A stretch of DNA of 64,000 nucleotides, taken from positions 5,961,501 through 6,025,500 of the forward strand of contig NC_088303.1 of NCBI RefSeq assembly GCF_032854445.1. Direction: 5' to 3'. The notes beneath the pieces were generated by a model. It was not told where the DNA came from. It searched no databases and saw only the letters and a list, made by a program, of their open reading frames with translations. The DNA is from Liolophura sinensis (lineage: Eukaryota; Mollusca; Polyplacophora; Chitonida; Chitonidae). The position numbers and the translations under genes are program-made. This document shows, piece after piece, positions 52,730-64,000 of this stretch. Each line of letters starts with the position of its first letter. The first letter of the stretch is position 1.

Positions 52730-54525
52730 ACGTGATTTGACCTTAACTCGTCGCCCTCATGAACGACATTACTTCCGCTAGCACACACTCTCCAATTTCC
52801 TCAAGTCACGGCATAAAAACATCATGTCTGCTGTTCTTTGTTAACGTTTTTCTTAAGGGCAGAATATCATTTCAGCATGCCGTTAGTGTTGCGCAACTTT
52901 ACCCCCAATATCCTTTGATAATTTCCTTTGCATGTCGTGGGGTGTTTTGGCGCCAGGCGAGTCTGACTGAGAACCGACCGCCAGTGAATGTTTCATGGTT
53001 TTCACGCGAGCAATTCTAGAGCAAGTTTGAGTGCTGACCACTTTGGGCTAATTTTGCTAACGTGTTCATTTCCCGAAGCAAACAAAATGTGTTGCAAGCA
53101 GCATAATGGAGTCACTAAAGAAGAACAGGAACACAAACACGACTCACTGAGGCCTAAGTGAGAAGAAAGGCTGTGATCAATGTGTGAAAGAAGTTAACTG
53201 ATTCTCAGATGGTAATGACACTAACGGTTTCAGATCAGCAGTCATCTAAAGTAGAGCTCGACCAGATCGGCTTCTCTTAGCTATTTATTGTTCGTGCTTA
53301 CACTTCCGACGAAGAGCACAAGAAGCCAATCCACGTGACATTTTGGACCAAATTTCTCACTTCCTTTTTTGTTTCTCCACAAAGATGTAGAACATGAATC
53401 TAGGAACTCGTGCTACCGATTTGCACAATTCTTTTTTCTCGGAGAATTAAGGTATTAATTACTTCAGGGGAAAAAAACATATACATATATCTTTAACGTC
53501 CATTTCCGTTGATTTTTTTGCATGACTGTGGGTATAAAAATTTTATAGGAAAATACACAAAACATGGGAGGTGTTGCTTGAAAGAAATCCCAACAACATG
53601 GTAGTTGTCACACAACAAAAACTCAGCTACTCTTCTGATCAATTGTTTGACGTTTTATTAACATATAATAGTTTTGCTACGAAATACGAACTCGATAGTC
53701 ATTAAAACCAACTGCCATTGGCGTTAATCAAACCCCGCTTTACCGGACAATACATGTCCTCCTCTTGTGACATACAGTGTGCTTGCATTTACCGTACGCC
53801 TATTGTTTCTTACAAACTCTAAACTCAGAGCAGCTGGGTCATCAACACTGCCATCGTCTATTTGTTTCATTCTGCAGATGGCTTTCAGTGAATTCAACTA
53901 AGCCTTTATGAAGCTTACCGGAAATAGGAGTAGCGGGCCATGAAACCATATGGAAACCCCATCATATTTCTCAGTGCCAACTATTTCAAACATCAACTTA
54001 GGTTAGGTATTGTGACCGCAGTGAAACAAAGCTTAACGTTGTATACAGGGCAGCATTATTTATTCCTGAACTGTGCTATGCCTGAGACCCAGCTATCCGT
54101 TCGCAGGAAATTGTCTGATTCGTCCCTTTGTTAAAGCACAGTAAAAGCATTTTGATGACACAGCTGTCACGTTTTTATACAATATGGTATCAGATGTGCT
54201 ACCTTTATATCTGTCAAATGTTCAAAAGAATGAATTTTGCAGGTAAGTTTGTAGGGGCAATACAAATCTTTTTCAATCAAAGAAAATCAAATGACAAATT
54301 TATTAATTCTTAATGATAGGGAATGTAACAGCTGTGTTCAAATCTGTCCTTTAAAATTGTGGTTAAAATTTCGTTCCAAAACATGCGATGTTTACCCTTT
54401 AAAATACTACAGAGAGGAAGTGCTTATGTAAACGTTTTATTTGAAGTACCAGTATCAAACTAAAGAACAAGCTCATAACACTGTGAGATGATGTTAGCTC
54501 AATGCGTTTTGAACGCCAAAATTAC
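52730..54525. other. no gene seen
   Basis: An 86-codon plus frame at 52759-53019 starts MNDITSAST and has no known domain. No repeats recognised. Confidence 0.4.
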
Positions 54526-54530
54526 ACAGG

Positions 54531-54646
54531 GACTTCCGGCAAGGCACGTGTGCATGACAAAACAAGACACCGGAAGTTGAATACCGGAAGACATTAACCA
54601 TCAACTTTAGCAAACATCGACAAGACGCACAAAAGATGCTACGTCA
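54531..54646. promoter_or_regulatory. Cluster of ETS-type sites, candidate promoter or enhancer
   Basis: ACTTCCGGC (54532-54540), ACCGGAAGTT (54569-54578) and ACCGGAAG (54583-54590) are three ETS core sites within 60 bp, with an E-box CACGTG at 54545-54550 and ACGTCA at 54641. Such clusters are typical of broad TATA-less animal promoters. No recognisable transcript follows. Confidence 0.3.
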
Positions 54647-54649
54647 TCT

Positions 54650-55235
54650 ACTAACGCACATAGCGATGTCTGGTCAACAGCACTGACAAACAAAAGCTTC
54701 CGATTTTCAGTGAAACTTTGTTTGCGGATGTGTTTGACTCAGGGAAAAGACCATCACTTCCAATGGCAAGGTGCGTTACAAAAGGTAAACAAAACGTAGG
54801 ATTAAATTGATTTTGAAACTACTGTCGTCACGCTACCCTTCGCTTGTTCTGATATTTAGGCTTGTTTTATGCTAAAATAATGCGATTGTTTGTCTAGCCA
54901 TTCGACATTATATTTGATAGTCGTTTGTCCATGCAGAAGTCTTTATTTCCCATCATATGTCATTAAATTAGTATTCTTGTCATGTGCTTCATAACACTGA
55001 TATTATTTACCAGATGCTATGGGGTTTGTTTTTACCTGACAAATGCTGAGAAATTTAGCGTGGGAAGAAATATCTGTAGTGACAGCCTTTTCTTCCAGAA
55101 AATGATGTCCGATTCAAGCGCTTTAAATATTTTTATTGAAAGCAGATTCTTTGAAATTGCTATCAAATATGTGTTGATATAATTTACCGTAAAGGTACGT
55201 CGTAGTTCTCAACTGGTAAGATCAGATTTGTGTCA
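54650..55235. other. no gene seen
   Basis: AT-rich; the 66-codon frame at 54982-55182 has no known domain. Confidence 0.35.
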
Positions 55236-55236
55236 A

Positions 55237-55512
55237 ATTGTTTATTTATTTATTGTGTTGGTGTTTTACGCCGTACTCAAGAACATTTCACTTATACTAC
55301 GGCATTATAGTGGGAGTAAACCGAACAAAGCCCGAGGTAAACCTATGACCATCCGCAGGCTGCTGGAAAAGTTTCCTACGTATGGTTGTCGAGGAAGACA
55401 GCCTGATCTGGCCTTGAAGTCACAGCGACCGCATAGGTGAGAAGCTCCTGGCCTATTGCGCCGCGCTGGTGTACTAACCACGACCCTCCTCACCACGACA
55501 CCACTCCACCAG
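55237..55512 (-). mobile_element. SINE-A, long copy including head
   Basis: In plus orientation: TTTATTTATTTATTGTGTTG, GTGTTTTACGCCGTACTCAA, GAACATTTCACTTATAC, CATGACCATCCGCAGG-like, GGCCTTGAAGTCACAGCGAC, CGCATAGGTGAGAAGCTCCT. On the minus strand the head contains GTGGTTAGTACACCAGCG (A-box position). The GGCCAGCATTATGG block is shortened to GGCATTATAGTGG. Confidence 0.8.
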
Positions 55513-55789
55513 GCTTTCGGTGACCGAACCCTTATGTCATAAAAACATGCGATTGTTTTCGTTTCTTACCCTAGTTTTAAAATTCACTTTAAAGAGTATT
55601 TTTACGAAGTAAGTTTATGTTGAACTTACTTTATAGTAAGTTTATTTGTGTTAGAGAAAACAAGGGCGCGTGGTAAAAGCACATCCTTCGCCAGGTACCC
55701 GATAAACCTTCATAAATGTGTGTGGTGTGTTCGTTCAATAGGATATTTGGGCGACGTTTAGCATTTCCGTTGACAAATTAGTGTAAATT

Positions 55790-56790
55790 CATGTAGACCT
55801 ATCTGTTTGGTCTCATGTATCTATTTGGTTGTATAGCTGGTGATCTGGTAACCTCATCTATCTGTGTATTGTACAGCGTGATCTGGTTATCTCATGTGGC
55901 TGTTTGTTGTATTGCTCATGATATGGTGATTTCATGTGTCTGTTTGTTGGGCAGCTCGTGATCCGGTAATCTCATGTGGCCGTTTGTTGTGTAGCCCGTG
56001 ATCGGCTAATCTCATGTATGTGTTTCTTGTATTGCTCGTGATCTGGTAATGTCATGTGGCTGTTTGTTGTACAGTTCGTGATCTGGTAATCTCATGCATC
56101 TGTTTGTTGTATTGTTCGTGATCTAGTGATTCTATGTATGTGTTTGTTGTATAGCCCGCAATCTGGTGACTTTATGTATCTGTTTGGTTGTATAGGTCGA
56201 GATGGGGTAATCTCATGTTTCTTTTTGTTGTTTGCTCGTGATCGGGTAATCACATGTATGTGTTTTTTGCATTGCTCGTGATCTGGTAATCTCATGTGCC
56301 TGTTGGGTAGTATAGCTCGTGATCGGATAATCTCATGTATCTTTTTGGTTGTATTGCCCGTGATCTGGTGATTTCATGTATCTGCTTGTTGTATTGCTCG
56401 TAGTGTGGTAATGTCATGTATCTGTTTGGTTGTATTGCTCGTTATCTGGTGATTTCATGTATGTGTTTGTTTTGTTGCTCGTGATATCTGTCTGTTTGTG
56501 ATTAATCACGATCTAGTAAGTTTATGTATTTCTTATGCTGTATTAGTCGCGATCTGGTAATGTCATGTGGCTGTTTGTTGTATTGCTCGTGATTTGGTAA
56601 TCTCATGTAGCTGTTGTTGTTTTGCTCGTGATCTGGTAATCTCATGTATGTGCTGTTGTATTGCTCGCGGTGTGGTAATCTTATGTTGCATTTTGGTTGT
56701 ATTGTGGTGATCTGATAATATCATGTATCTGTTTGTTGTATTGCACGTGGTGTGGTAATCACATGTATCTGCTAGGATGTATTGTTCGTG
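55790..56790. repeat. 40-bp minisatellite, about 24 degenerate units
   Basis: Units of the form TGTTTGTTGTATTGCTCGTG then ATCTGGTAATCTCATGTATC repeat through the region. Unit length varies from about 36 to 45 bp. GTGATCTGGT and CTCATGTATC are the most constant words. The left end grades into single-copy sequence at about 55790. Confidence 0.9.
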
Positions 56791-56924
56791 ATCTGGTGAT
56801 TGCGAATAGGTTGTAGTCTACTCGGTACGATTTCTTTCATATGAGTGTGGGTGTGAGTGTTTTAATTAAAGTGTGTAGGAACTGAACACAGCAAGATCTA
56901 CAATGAATCCTTCCAGGTGAATTT

Positions 56925-57335
56925 CTCCCTCCCTCACTACATATCAATCAGAACACTCCTCTCTCCCTCAAGACATATAAATCAGAACACTCCTCCTCCC
57001 TCACTACATATCAATCAGAACACTCCTCTCTCCCTCACTACATATCAATCAAAGCACTCCTCTCTCCCTCATTACATATCAATCAGAACACTCCTCTCTC
57101 CTTCACGACATATAAATCAGAACACTGCTCTCTCCCTCACAACATATTAATCAGAACACTCCTGTCTCCCTCACACAACATATCAATCAGAACACTCCTC
57201 TCTCCCTCACTACATATCAATCAGGACACTCCTCTCTCCCTCACGACATATAAATCAGAACACTCCTCCCTCCCTCACGACAATATAAATCAGAACACTC
57301 CTCCCTCCCTCACGACATATCAATGAGAAAAACTC
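56925..57335. repeat. 34-bp pyrimidine-rich minisatellite, about 12 units
   Basis: The unit is ACATATCAATCAGAACACTC then CTCTCTCCCTCACT. The strand bias is strong (top strand C/T and A rich, few G). The open frame at 56917-57150 is only the translated repeat. Confidence 0.95.
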
Positions 57336-57339
57336 CTCC

Positions 57340-60300
57340 AGCCCTCATGAAACATCCCTCCCGCTTTACACATTTTAGCTCTCATATGCAGTACTGAGAG
57401 GAACTTATATTAAACTCCCCAGCCTGCCAGTGAGTCAAGATAGTCTAAAGGGAGCTCAGCATAGCTTTCTCCATTTAACTGCGAGAGGATTCTTTCCCTT
57501 GCCAACATCCGGTAAATCCCCAAACGAATAAAGTGGTAGATTGCTGTACAGGCTTCACACAAATGTATATCTAGACAGGTATGTTTACCAGGTGTTTATT
57601 TTTGGACGTATATCCCATTCATTTGTGTAAGATCAAACGTTGCCTCTTTTAGAAGCCTATCTCCGACATGTTTTAAGGCAAGAACCTAATCCAAAAGTTA
57701 AACTTTTCCCCCATCGGTTTCATCGTGTGTATTACAGGACAAAAGAAACAATGTCTTTGTTCTTTCAAGGAATCTCAATATTCTCGGTAATAGAATTGCT
57801 GGCGTGCTGTGGACGTGTGTTAGTCTTTTCGAATGAGCACAATTTGCGCAGCTGCAAACCATGCCGGCATTAGCCTCCTCTAACATAAAGAACAAGGCAA
57901 ACGCTGCACGCAAGCATCACCTAACCCTTGAAATTCCAGACAACACTGAATCATACATATTATATATTTTTCATATCGCGTTGCTTGAAAAGAAAACCGG
58001 GGAAACAAAACTGGGCAAACAAGCTATGCACAATGCACGTTGTATCCCCATATTTGCATTTTCTTTAGCTCCCACTCCAGACCGCCTGTCCGCTTTCCCG
58101 TGGTTCAGAAATAAGACCTCAGCCCTCTAGGTAAGTTTGGCGAGAAAAGCAATTCCGTGTAACCCAGGGGAAGAAAATAATCCCGTTAGCGTCATAGACG
58201 ATGCTGTAAATAAATATTTAAAACATAAGCATATGAGGTTATTGCGTTTATTTAATGTGGTTTCCATTTTATAAAGGATTTGTTTTCTGATTTTCAAGAC
58301 ATTTTGTGTTCTTTTTGTTCTGATTTTATATTTTATCATTCTCCTCACGTGTTTTTCGCAACAATACAGCTTAAATACTGTCCAGATGGACTAAGGTCTG
58401 AGGACGTTTAGCTCCGCAATGCGCATAAGACAGAACAGATAACAAAAGGTCTTACATAATATCGGTTACTGATATCTGTTACTGAAATCTGTGACACGTG
58501 GGAAAGATCGTCAGTGACTCACCAAAATCCGGGTTGTTTTCTCGAGGCATTCCTTGTTTCTCCAGCCATAAAATACTGAAACCGAGAGAAAACCTATATG
58601 TGTTTAACAAGTCACAGTTGTGCTTTGCCACATGTAACACACAGATTTTGATCCGCATTGAGCGCTTTATCTGTTACACGTGGAAAAGTTCGTTGCAAGC
58701 ATTAATACATGGCGTGACCGCTTAAATTGTTATGCAACGTGACGGCGCAAAACACTCTCACGTGAAGTCAGTGCAGTATATCTGAAGTCCTCGTCAGTAT
58801 AGATGTACATGACTACATCATTTGCACACAGTCAAGTTTGTTATCACGTTACTGTGAATCTTTCAACTGGAAACTGAGTCATTTTGGGATGTCGAGCTGG
58901 TCATTGAGGACTGGCAACTAACTTCCCATACATCTCTGTGAAGTATTTATGTCAGTCTCAGTGTAAGCCGAATTTAATAAAAGTGGAATCTACCCCGCGT
59001 AGTGTAGCACAGTGATTGGTTAATCATATCTAAGTGCAAAACCACTAGCGATGTTAGATGGGATTTTGACAATATCTAGAAGTCTGCTGGCGTGCTATAG
59101 ATACCCACGCCTGATTTTAGAAGGAAAACAATTTTTGCATTCGACTTCAGTGCAGCGCCGAATATAGAGTATGGCACTGTGAGGAGAACCCACACCGAAC
59201 TAACGTACGACAGTGATGATTTTATCCCATCGAAAGGTTTATAACCAAAAGAGTTGGACCTCAGTCTAGCTTTATGGATCAGGCTGTTTTGTTCTGGAAC
59301 GTGCTAACTTAACTGCGCAGCCAATTTTGGATTCGGTGCAGCGTTCATCACCCATCTTCATTGATAGGTAGCATAGCGATAGGCGCGTGAGATCTCAGCA
59401 TTTAGCATGGACAGGAAAACAGAAATAACATTAGCCTGTTACAAGACACTCACTGAAAAGACAAGTTCTTCCCAAGCCTCTATAATCATTTTGCATTGAT
59501 CGCGACCGGCTTGGTATGAGATTCCAATTTACCGAGGCACTTGGGGTATTGGCGGAAGTTAGTTTGGTTATATGGCTACGTGTTTCGAATACCACTCTGT
59601 ACCAGACTGAGTCATTTTAAATAGACACTGGCGGAACGAGACGATTTCTTCACACAGTTTTCTATTAGACGGTTTTTTACTGGACTCAATTGCTGGTCAC
59701 ATGTGTTAGACTTGTGTCGTCTGCTGGCTTGAATTAGTCACTAGGCTGAAGTTGGATAGCAGTTGATTGGTTGATAAGTGACCACACTCAGTCCAATAGT
59801 TCCTTTGTTCGACCGGCGACAAGTGCCTATGAACACCTAGGAAATGATGGCGTCATAGCGGTTGTCTCCATGACACTGACTTGTGAATCTCATCTCAGGA
59901 AGTGCTCCATGGTAACCATCAGAAAGGTAGGTTAGCGTTCACCTTGTATTTGTTTAGATATCACCTTACATCCACGGCGGTTCATCAGTCAATAACTGTT
60001 CCGCGGAAGTTTCAACGATGCACTTGTATCCGGATGTATACGTCAGTACAAAATGTTTTGCTCGATTGATCTACGTTTTATGTGTTGCCTCCCAAAAGGG
60101 TTTCTGACTTGGATCACAGAACTGTTTTTAGAGCAAAGTAAAGTATTGCGATGTTAATTGTAAAGTGCTGGTATATTTAGTTAAAATATATATACTTGAA
60201 AAAAAAAAAAACAAAAACAAGAAAATCCAATCCCTCTTCTGTAGAACCGGCCTCATTGCCCAAGAGTTATGATTATCAGTGATCAGTTTGACGTAATGAT

Positions 60301-62665
60301 ATACAAAAATTGTTACTTAAGTAGTTTCAGACACCACATCAATGCACGACTAGTGTTTTACAATGATGTATACGTATGTAACAGGTCATCCCATCCAACA
60401 ACAACTTCATCCCTTGTGTTAGTTTAGTAAACATACGAAAGTGATACCGGGGTGAGGGAATTTATATGTAGCATTTTGAATAAACCTCATGTTGGATATA
60501 TAATCGGTTCCAATCAATGCGCGATTGAGATACGAGTTTTGCTCAACGACAACTTACAAACTAGCATGGTACAAGATTTGTCTTTACAGAAAATAAAAGG
60601 CCACAACATTCCATGGAGAGTAAAACTAGACTAGCAACGGTATGTCCACCATGATTGATGGTTTGTGGCGAACGAATACACGTTTTCACACCTTGATTCA
60701 ACATTTAATTCAGATGTCGACAGAAATTAAGCTTTAAAAATATCTCAATATGGCATGAGGCTGAAGCAGTAAAAAAAACGGCGACTTTTATTTACAGATT
60801 TGCAGAATTTCTAACTCAATTAGAGGCAATGAAGACAAAATTTCTCACACTGAAGTAGAATAAAAACGGCAACATTTATGTGTTTGATGTTTACAATTTT
60901 AGCAGCTATTTCCTCATCTCGCTAAAATCCTTTGTGCTGATGATTAGTTCCTTATTTTCACTCGTTACATTTTTTAAATTACATTACAAAAATATTGTTC
61001 AAAAGCTGCGCCCCTGTGCCCCTGTCATCTAGCTAATGATTCATGGGAACAGGTTACTCTCTCCCAGCGATTTCTACATGACACTTGTCACTTACTGAAG
61101 CTGGTGCACTGCCAGCTTTATTCTCTAAATTGCCTTCGTTACCCTTGTTGTCAAAACGTGTGAAATGTTTCCTGTCTTCTTAGAAATGGCAACGAAGCAT
61201 CCCTTGGCAAAGACTTTGAAATTTTAAAAGCATGTCTTTATAACAACAGGTTCTTGCCTTTTACAAGTAATCACGTGGCATTGTTCGGCGCATTTTTATA
61301 TTAAATGGCAGGTTGTTTTGTAATTTGTTTGACGTCAAAAGTGAGGTTTCTTTCTCTGCCACACAGTTTAATCCCCTAAATGGCGTTAATTTTATCTTCG
61401 TGTTGCACCTAAGGCTTTTTCATCGATTTGTCAAAAGTGCTATAATTTCCGAAGTTTTACATTTTCTCGTAAAGCGCAATGATGTTCTCCATTGACTATT
61501 ACACAGTCAGTATATGTGTTTTAGCGTAAAAACTAAGATGAGTGAGCATATCTCGAAATTGAGATTAGATAGTTGGCTCCATTAAATAAGCCAATTGTAA
61601 CTACACGGAGTGATTTAATCCAACTGGAGGACTAAACTCATTAGCCTCATGCTGATTAAAGCATTACGTCACAACATTAACAGTCCATCGGCACACTTGC
61701 TTTTGGTAACAGCATTACCGATGGCAATAGAAGTTAACACACACTTCTGGTGGGTTTTTTGTGTGTGTTTTTTCATCTTAAACAGTTGAGACGATTTATA
61801 TAATCTTGTCATGAGCAGAGTGCGTGGGCATATGTGTAGGGTATGTTCAGGAGAGGGATGTGGATGGAAGGGCTGGGCTAACGGTATGGTACTAAAATCT
61901 GTTAGCCTAAACAGTAGCCTAATGAGGTAGGCAGTGATCTCAGAAGAAATAAAAAAAACTTTGCTTTGGTTAAAACATGGTACAAATAGGTATATACCCT
62001 TTTGATCGAAAACGATCACAAAAATATGATTTTAATAAGCTTGTATTATGTGAAGCCTGTGTGGATGGAAACGAATATCAGTGACGATCTTTTATTACTA
62101 GACATAATTGTTGGTTTTCTTATCTGCATTGCTTGACAACATGTAGCATGATTTGGCATCTATATACGGATGCATATATGTACTTGCGTATATTTTTCCC
62201 AGTGACCTCCATTGTGTCTGACCGTACCCTGCGAGACGATTATGAACAGGTTGCCTACATGCCAAGGAACGAGTTGATCGTAGTTCCACACAAACACATA
62301 AAAACATTAGTGACGAGACTGACTTAAACAAGGCCTCAAGTGTCACAGTGATGTAACATGGGCATCAGTAGTGGTGACAGTTATTTAATGAGAGCTCAAG
62401 GATCGGCGCATGTGCAGCAGAGTAGTCCAAACATAACGGCTATGATATACTCCTCACAGCGTATGTACCGCTCTACGTCCGCTTACATGCGCATGCGATA
62501 TGAGGAGTCAGCTCGTACGTATGACGCAAGGAATTTCAATTTCAAACTTAAATATACTGCCGAAAGACTCATCCAACATGCAAGGAGTTTCCGAACCAAG
62601 ACTACTGACATAACTAGCTGGCCAGTGCGCGCAACTTTTTCGTTTGACTCACACAGTTCCATTCT
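57340..62665. other. no gene seen
   Basis: Low in recognisable repeats. It holds a 13-bp poly(A) run at 60199-60211 and short open frames without domains, including a 103-codon plus frame at 62358-62669 rich in S, R and Y. There is no tandem array and no SINE. Confidence 0.4.
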
Positions 62666-62669
62666 CTAA

Positions 62670-63150
62670 TTCCGTCATCAGATGATGCGGCAGATGTGAC
62701 ACAAACGGATCAAAGGGAGGGATCAGAGGCCAGATATGGAAAGTTCCGAGTCAGCCAGTAATTACACAAAGCGATCGGACTTTCAACTCTGCTAATGAGA
62801 TCTAGGCTCACTCTTTGATGATGTCCTGCAGAAGTATAAATCTAATTACCTGAGATAATGATTGGCATTTCAGATGTCAATCCAGGTGAGAAAGTGACAT
62901 CCTTACTTTAGCGCTAAGCCCAAGACCCTATGGGATGGCTGCCCTAGTAATCCCTCGTTCTAAGCAAATAAAACTCACGCATTTTAGGTGTAATTCTGCC
63001 ATGGAACCCTTGTAGTAAATGGTTCTTCAGATATAAGCTATCATTAAGTGGCTATAAACAGCAAAATAGAAAGATAACCGGATCAAATTCATCAGCTGAT
63101 CCCAATCAAATAACCATGCATTGTGTCCATTCAATGAATTAATATATGTG
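62670..63150. other. Possible non-coding regulatory stretch
   Basis: Homeodomain-type words TAATTAC (about 62760 and 62844) and CTAATGAG, TCF-like ATCAAAG (about 62710), and balanced composition without repeats. This is compatible with an enhancer but proves nothing by itself. Confidence 0.2.
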
Positions 63151-63159
63151 AAAATAAAC

Positions 63160-63196
63160 CAGTCAGTCGGTCAGTTAGTCAGTCAGTCGGTCAAAT
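63160..63196. repeat. (AGTC/GGTC)n tetranucleotide tract
   Basis: CAGTCAGTCGGTCAGTTAGT followed by CAGTCAGTCGGTCAA is a short imperfect tetranucleotide repeat, like that at 26080-26160. Confidence 0.85.
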
Positions 63197-63199
63197 TGT

Positions 63200-64000
63200 G
63201 TTAGCGTGTCAAATGGCTTTCAAAATATAAAATGCTGGTCTGAGGTTAAAAAAAAACACATTGACCGTGAAGGACAAAGCCATATTTTATTCTATGGTTG
63301 GCTTATATAAGTCTATATCGGCTTGCAGCTGGCAGGCACGTTATGGATTCCTAATTATCTCCCTTAGGTTACGAATGACTGACGAACGATAGAAGCTGGC
63401 CAGATCAGCCGTCTACACACACCCATGTTGTCAATATAACTGGACAAGGGCATTGCCTGGGAGATTTTCCACCCAAGTGCTCTCGTGTAATGACCCATAT
63501 GAATCAAATAAACGAGCGGAATAAGTAGCCTTCGTAGATGCACAGCTTCTTTGACCATTCCTTTGTACTGCTCTGAAATAGAAAGCAATCGCTGGAATTC
63601 TTCGGCCTTATTAAATCAACAGTCTTGGAAATCGGATCGAGAAGCAGGCCCCCAGCACGGACGGTCCGAAGCAAATTCCCTTTTATATTCACATGATGAG
63701 GCAGCCAAGTCCAGGTTGCCTTGGATGAAATACATTTCTCATATTAGGGCCTATATATTCGGCCCCTAATTTGCGTCTCCAATCTGGCTGGCGTGTGAGA
63801 GGTGCGTGTCGGTGCATGAGGTCAAATATACTCCTACACATCAGCTCGGGATAAAGATGTGCCTTCTGAATTAATCTCTCTGTCAAGCATAACGTAAACA
63901 AAACGGCTGGGCAAAGTGGCACAGTTTTTATCACAGGCGGACCATGTTAATCAGATTAGCATGTGGATAGTAAGTAAATAGGTGTCGAAGATTGGCCACT
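63200..64000. other. no gene seen
   Basis: Single-copy-looking sequence up to the end of the window. Overlapping short frames on both strands have no recognisable content. Confidence 0.35.

Noticed and set aside
56917-57150. A His/Ile/Leu-rich repetitive protein
   Set aside because: Translated minisatellite with a 34-bp period.
62358-62669. A 103-residue host protein
   Set aside because: No recognised domain, no upstream or downstream exon, unusual composition; length is within chance for this much sequence.

Overview
The window looks like a repeat-rich intergenic or intronic stretch of an animal nuclear genome, most likely a lophotrochozoan and probably a mollusc. The evidence is the absence of bacterial gene organisation, SINE families with pol III-type heads and bodies I recognise from memory as common in molluscan genomic DNA, an endonuclease-less Penelope-type reverse transcriptase, and a Ty3/Gypsy element of the Gmr1-like kind. 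I found no convincing host protein-coding exon, rRNA gene or functional tRNA gene on either strand.

Layout: 0-4.4 kb holds a 69-bp minisatellite, a 66-bp duplicate and SINE pieces. 6.8-10.7 kb holds a direct duplication of about 600 bp that carries a SINE, and a SINE whose body was amplified in tandem (79-bp unit). 11.35-13.74 kb is one large minisatellite made of two related sub-arrays (41 bp and 38-39 bp). 15.5-15.7 kb is a 38-bp array. 16.95-17.6 kb is a decayed reverse-transcriptase element (PLE-3). 19-32 kb has SINEs, a small element with terminal inverted repeats, two dispersed repeat families in inverted copies, and two minisatellites (23 bp and 29 bp).

33.4-41.0 kb is the centrepiece: a dead Ty3/Gypsy element on the minus strand, without an integrase, with a 5' LTR cut to 49 bp. 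It has been invaded by two copies of one Penelope-type element. PLE-1 (plus strand, uninterrupted 716-codon reading frame) sits in the Gypsy RT domain. PLE-2 (minus strand, 5'-truncated) sits 7 bp inside the 3' LTR. PLE-1 and PLE-2 form a large inverted repeat.

41-57.3 kb holds further SINEs, an LTR/primer-site candidate, a 40-bp degenerate array and two adjacent minisatellites. 57.3-64 kb is low in recognisable repeats and contains no gene that I can support; it may be non-coding regulatory DNA.

The only genes belong to mobile elements. PLE-1 is the only one that could still be active. The SINEs depend on other elements for reverse transcription; whether PLE-1 has anything to do with them cannot be told from the sequence.
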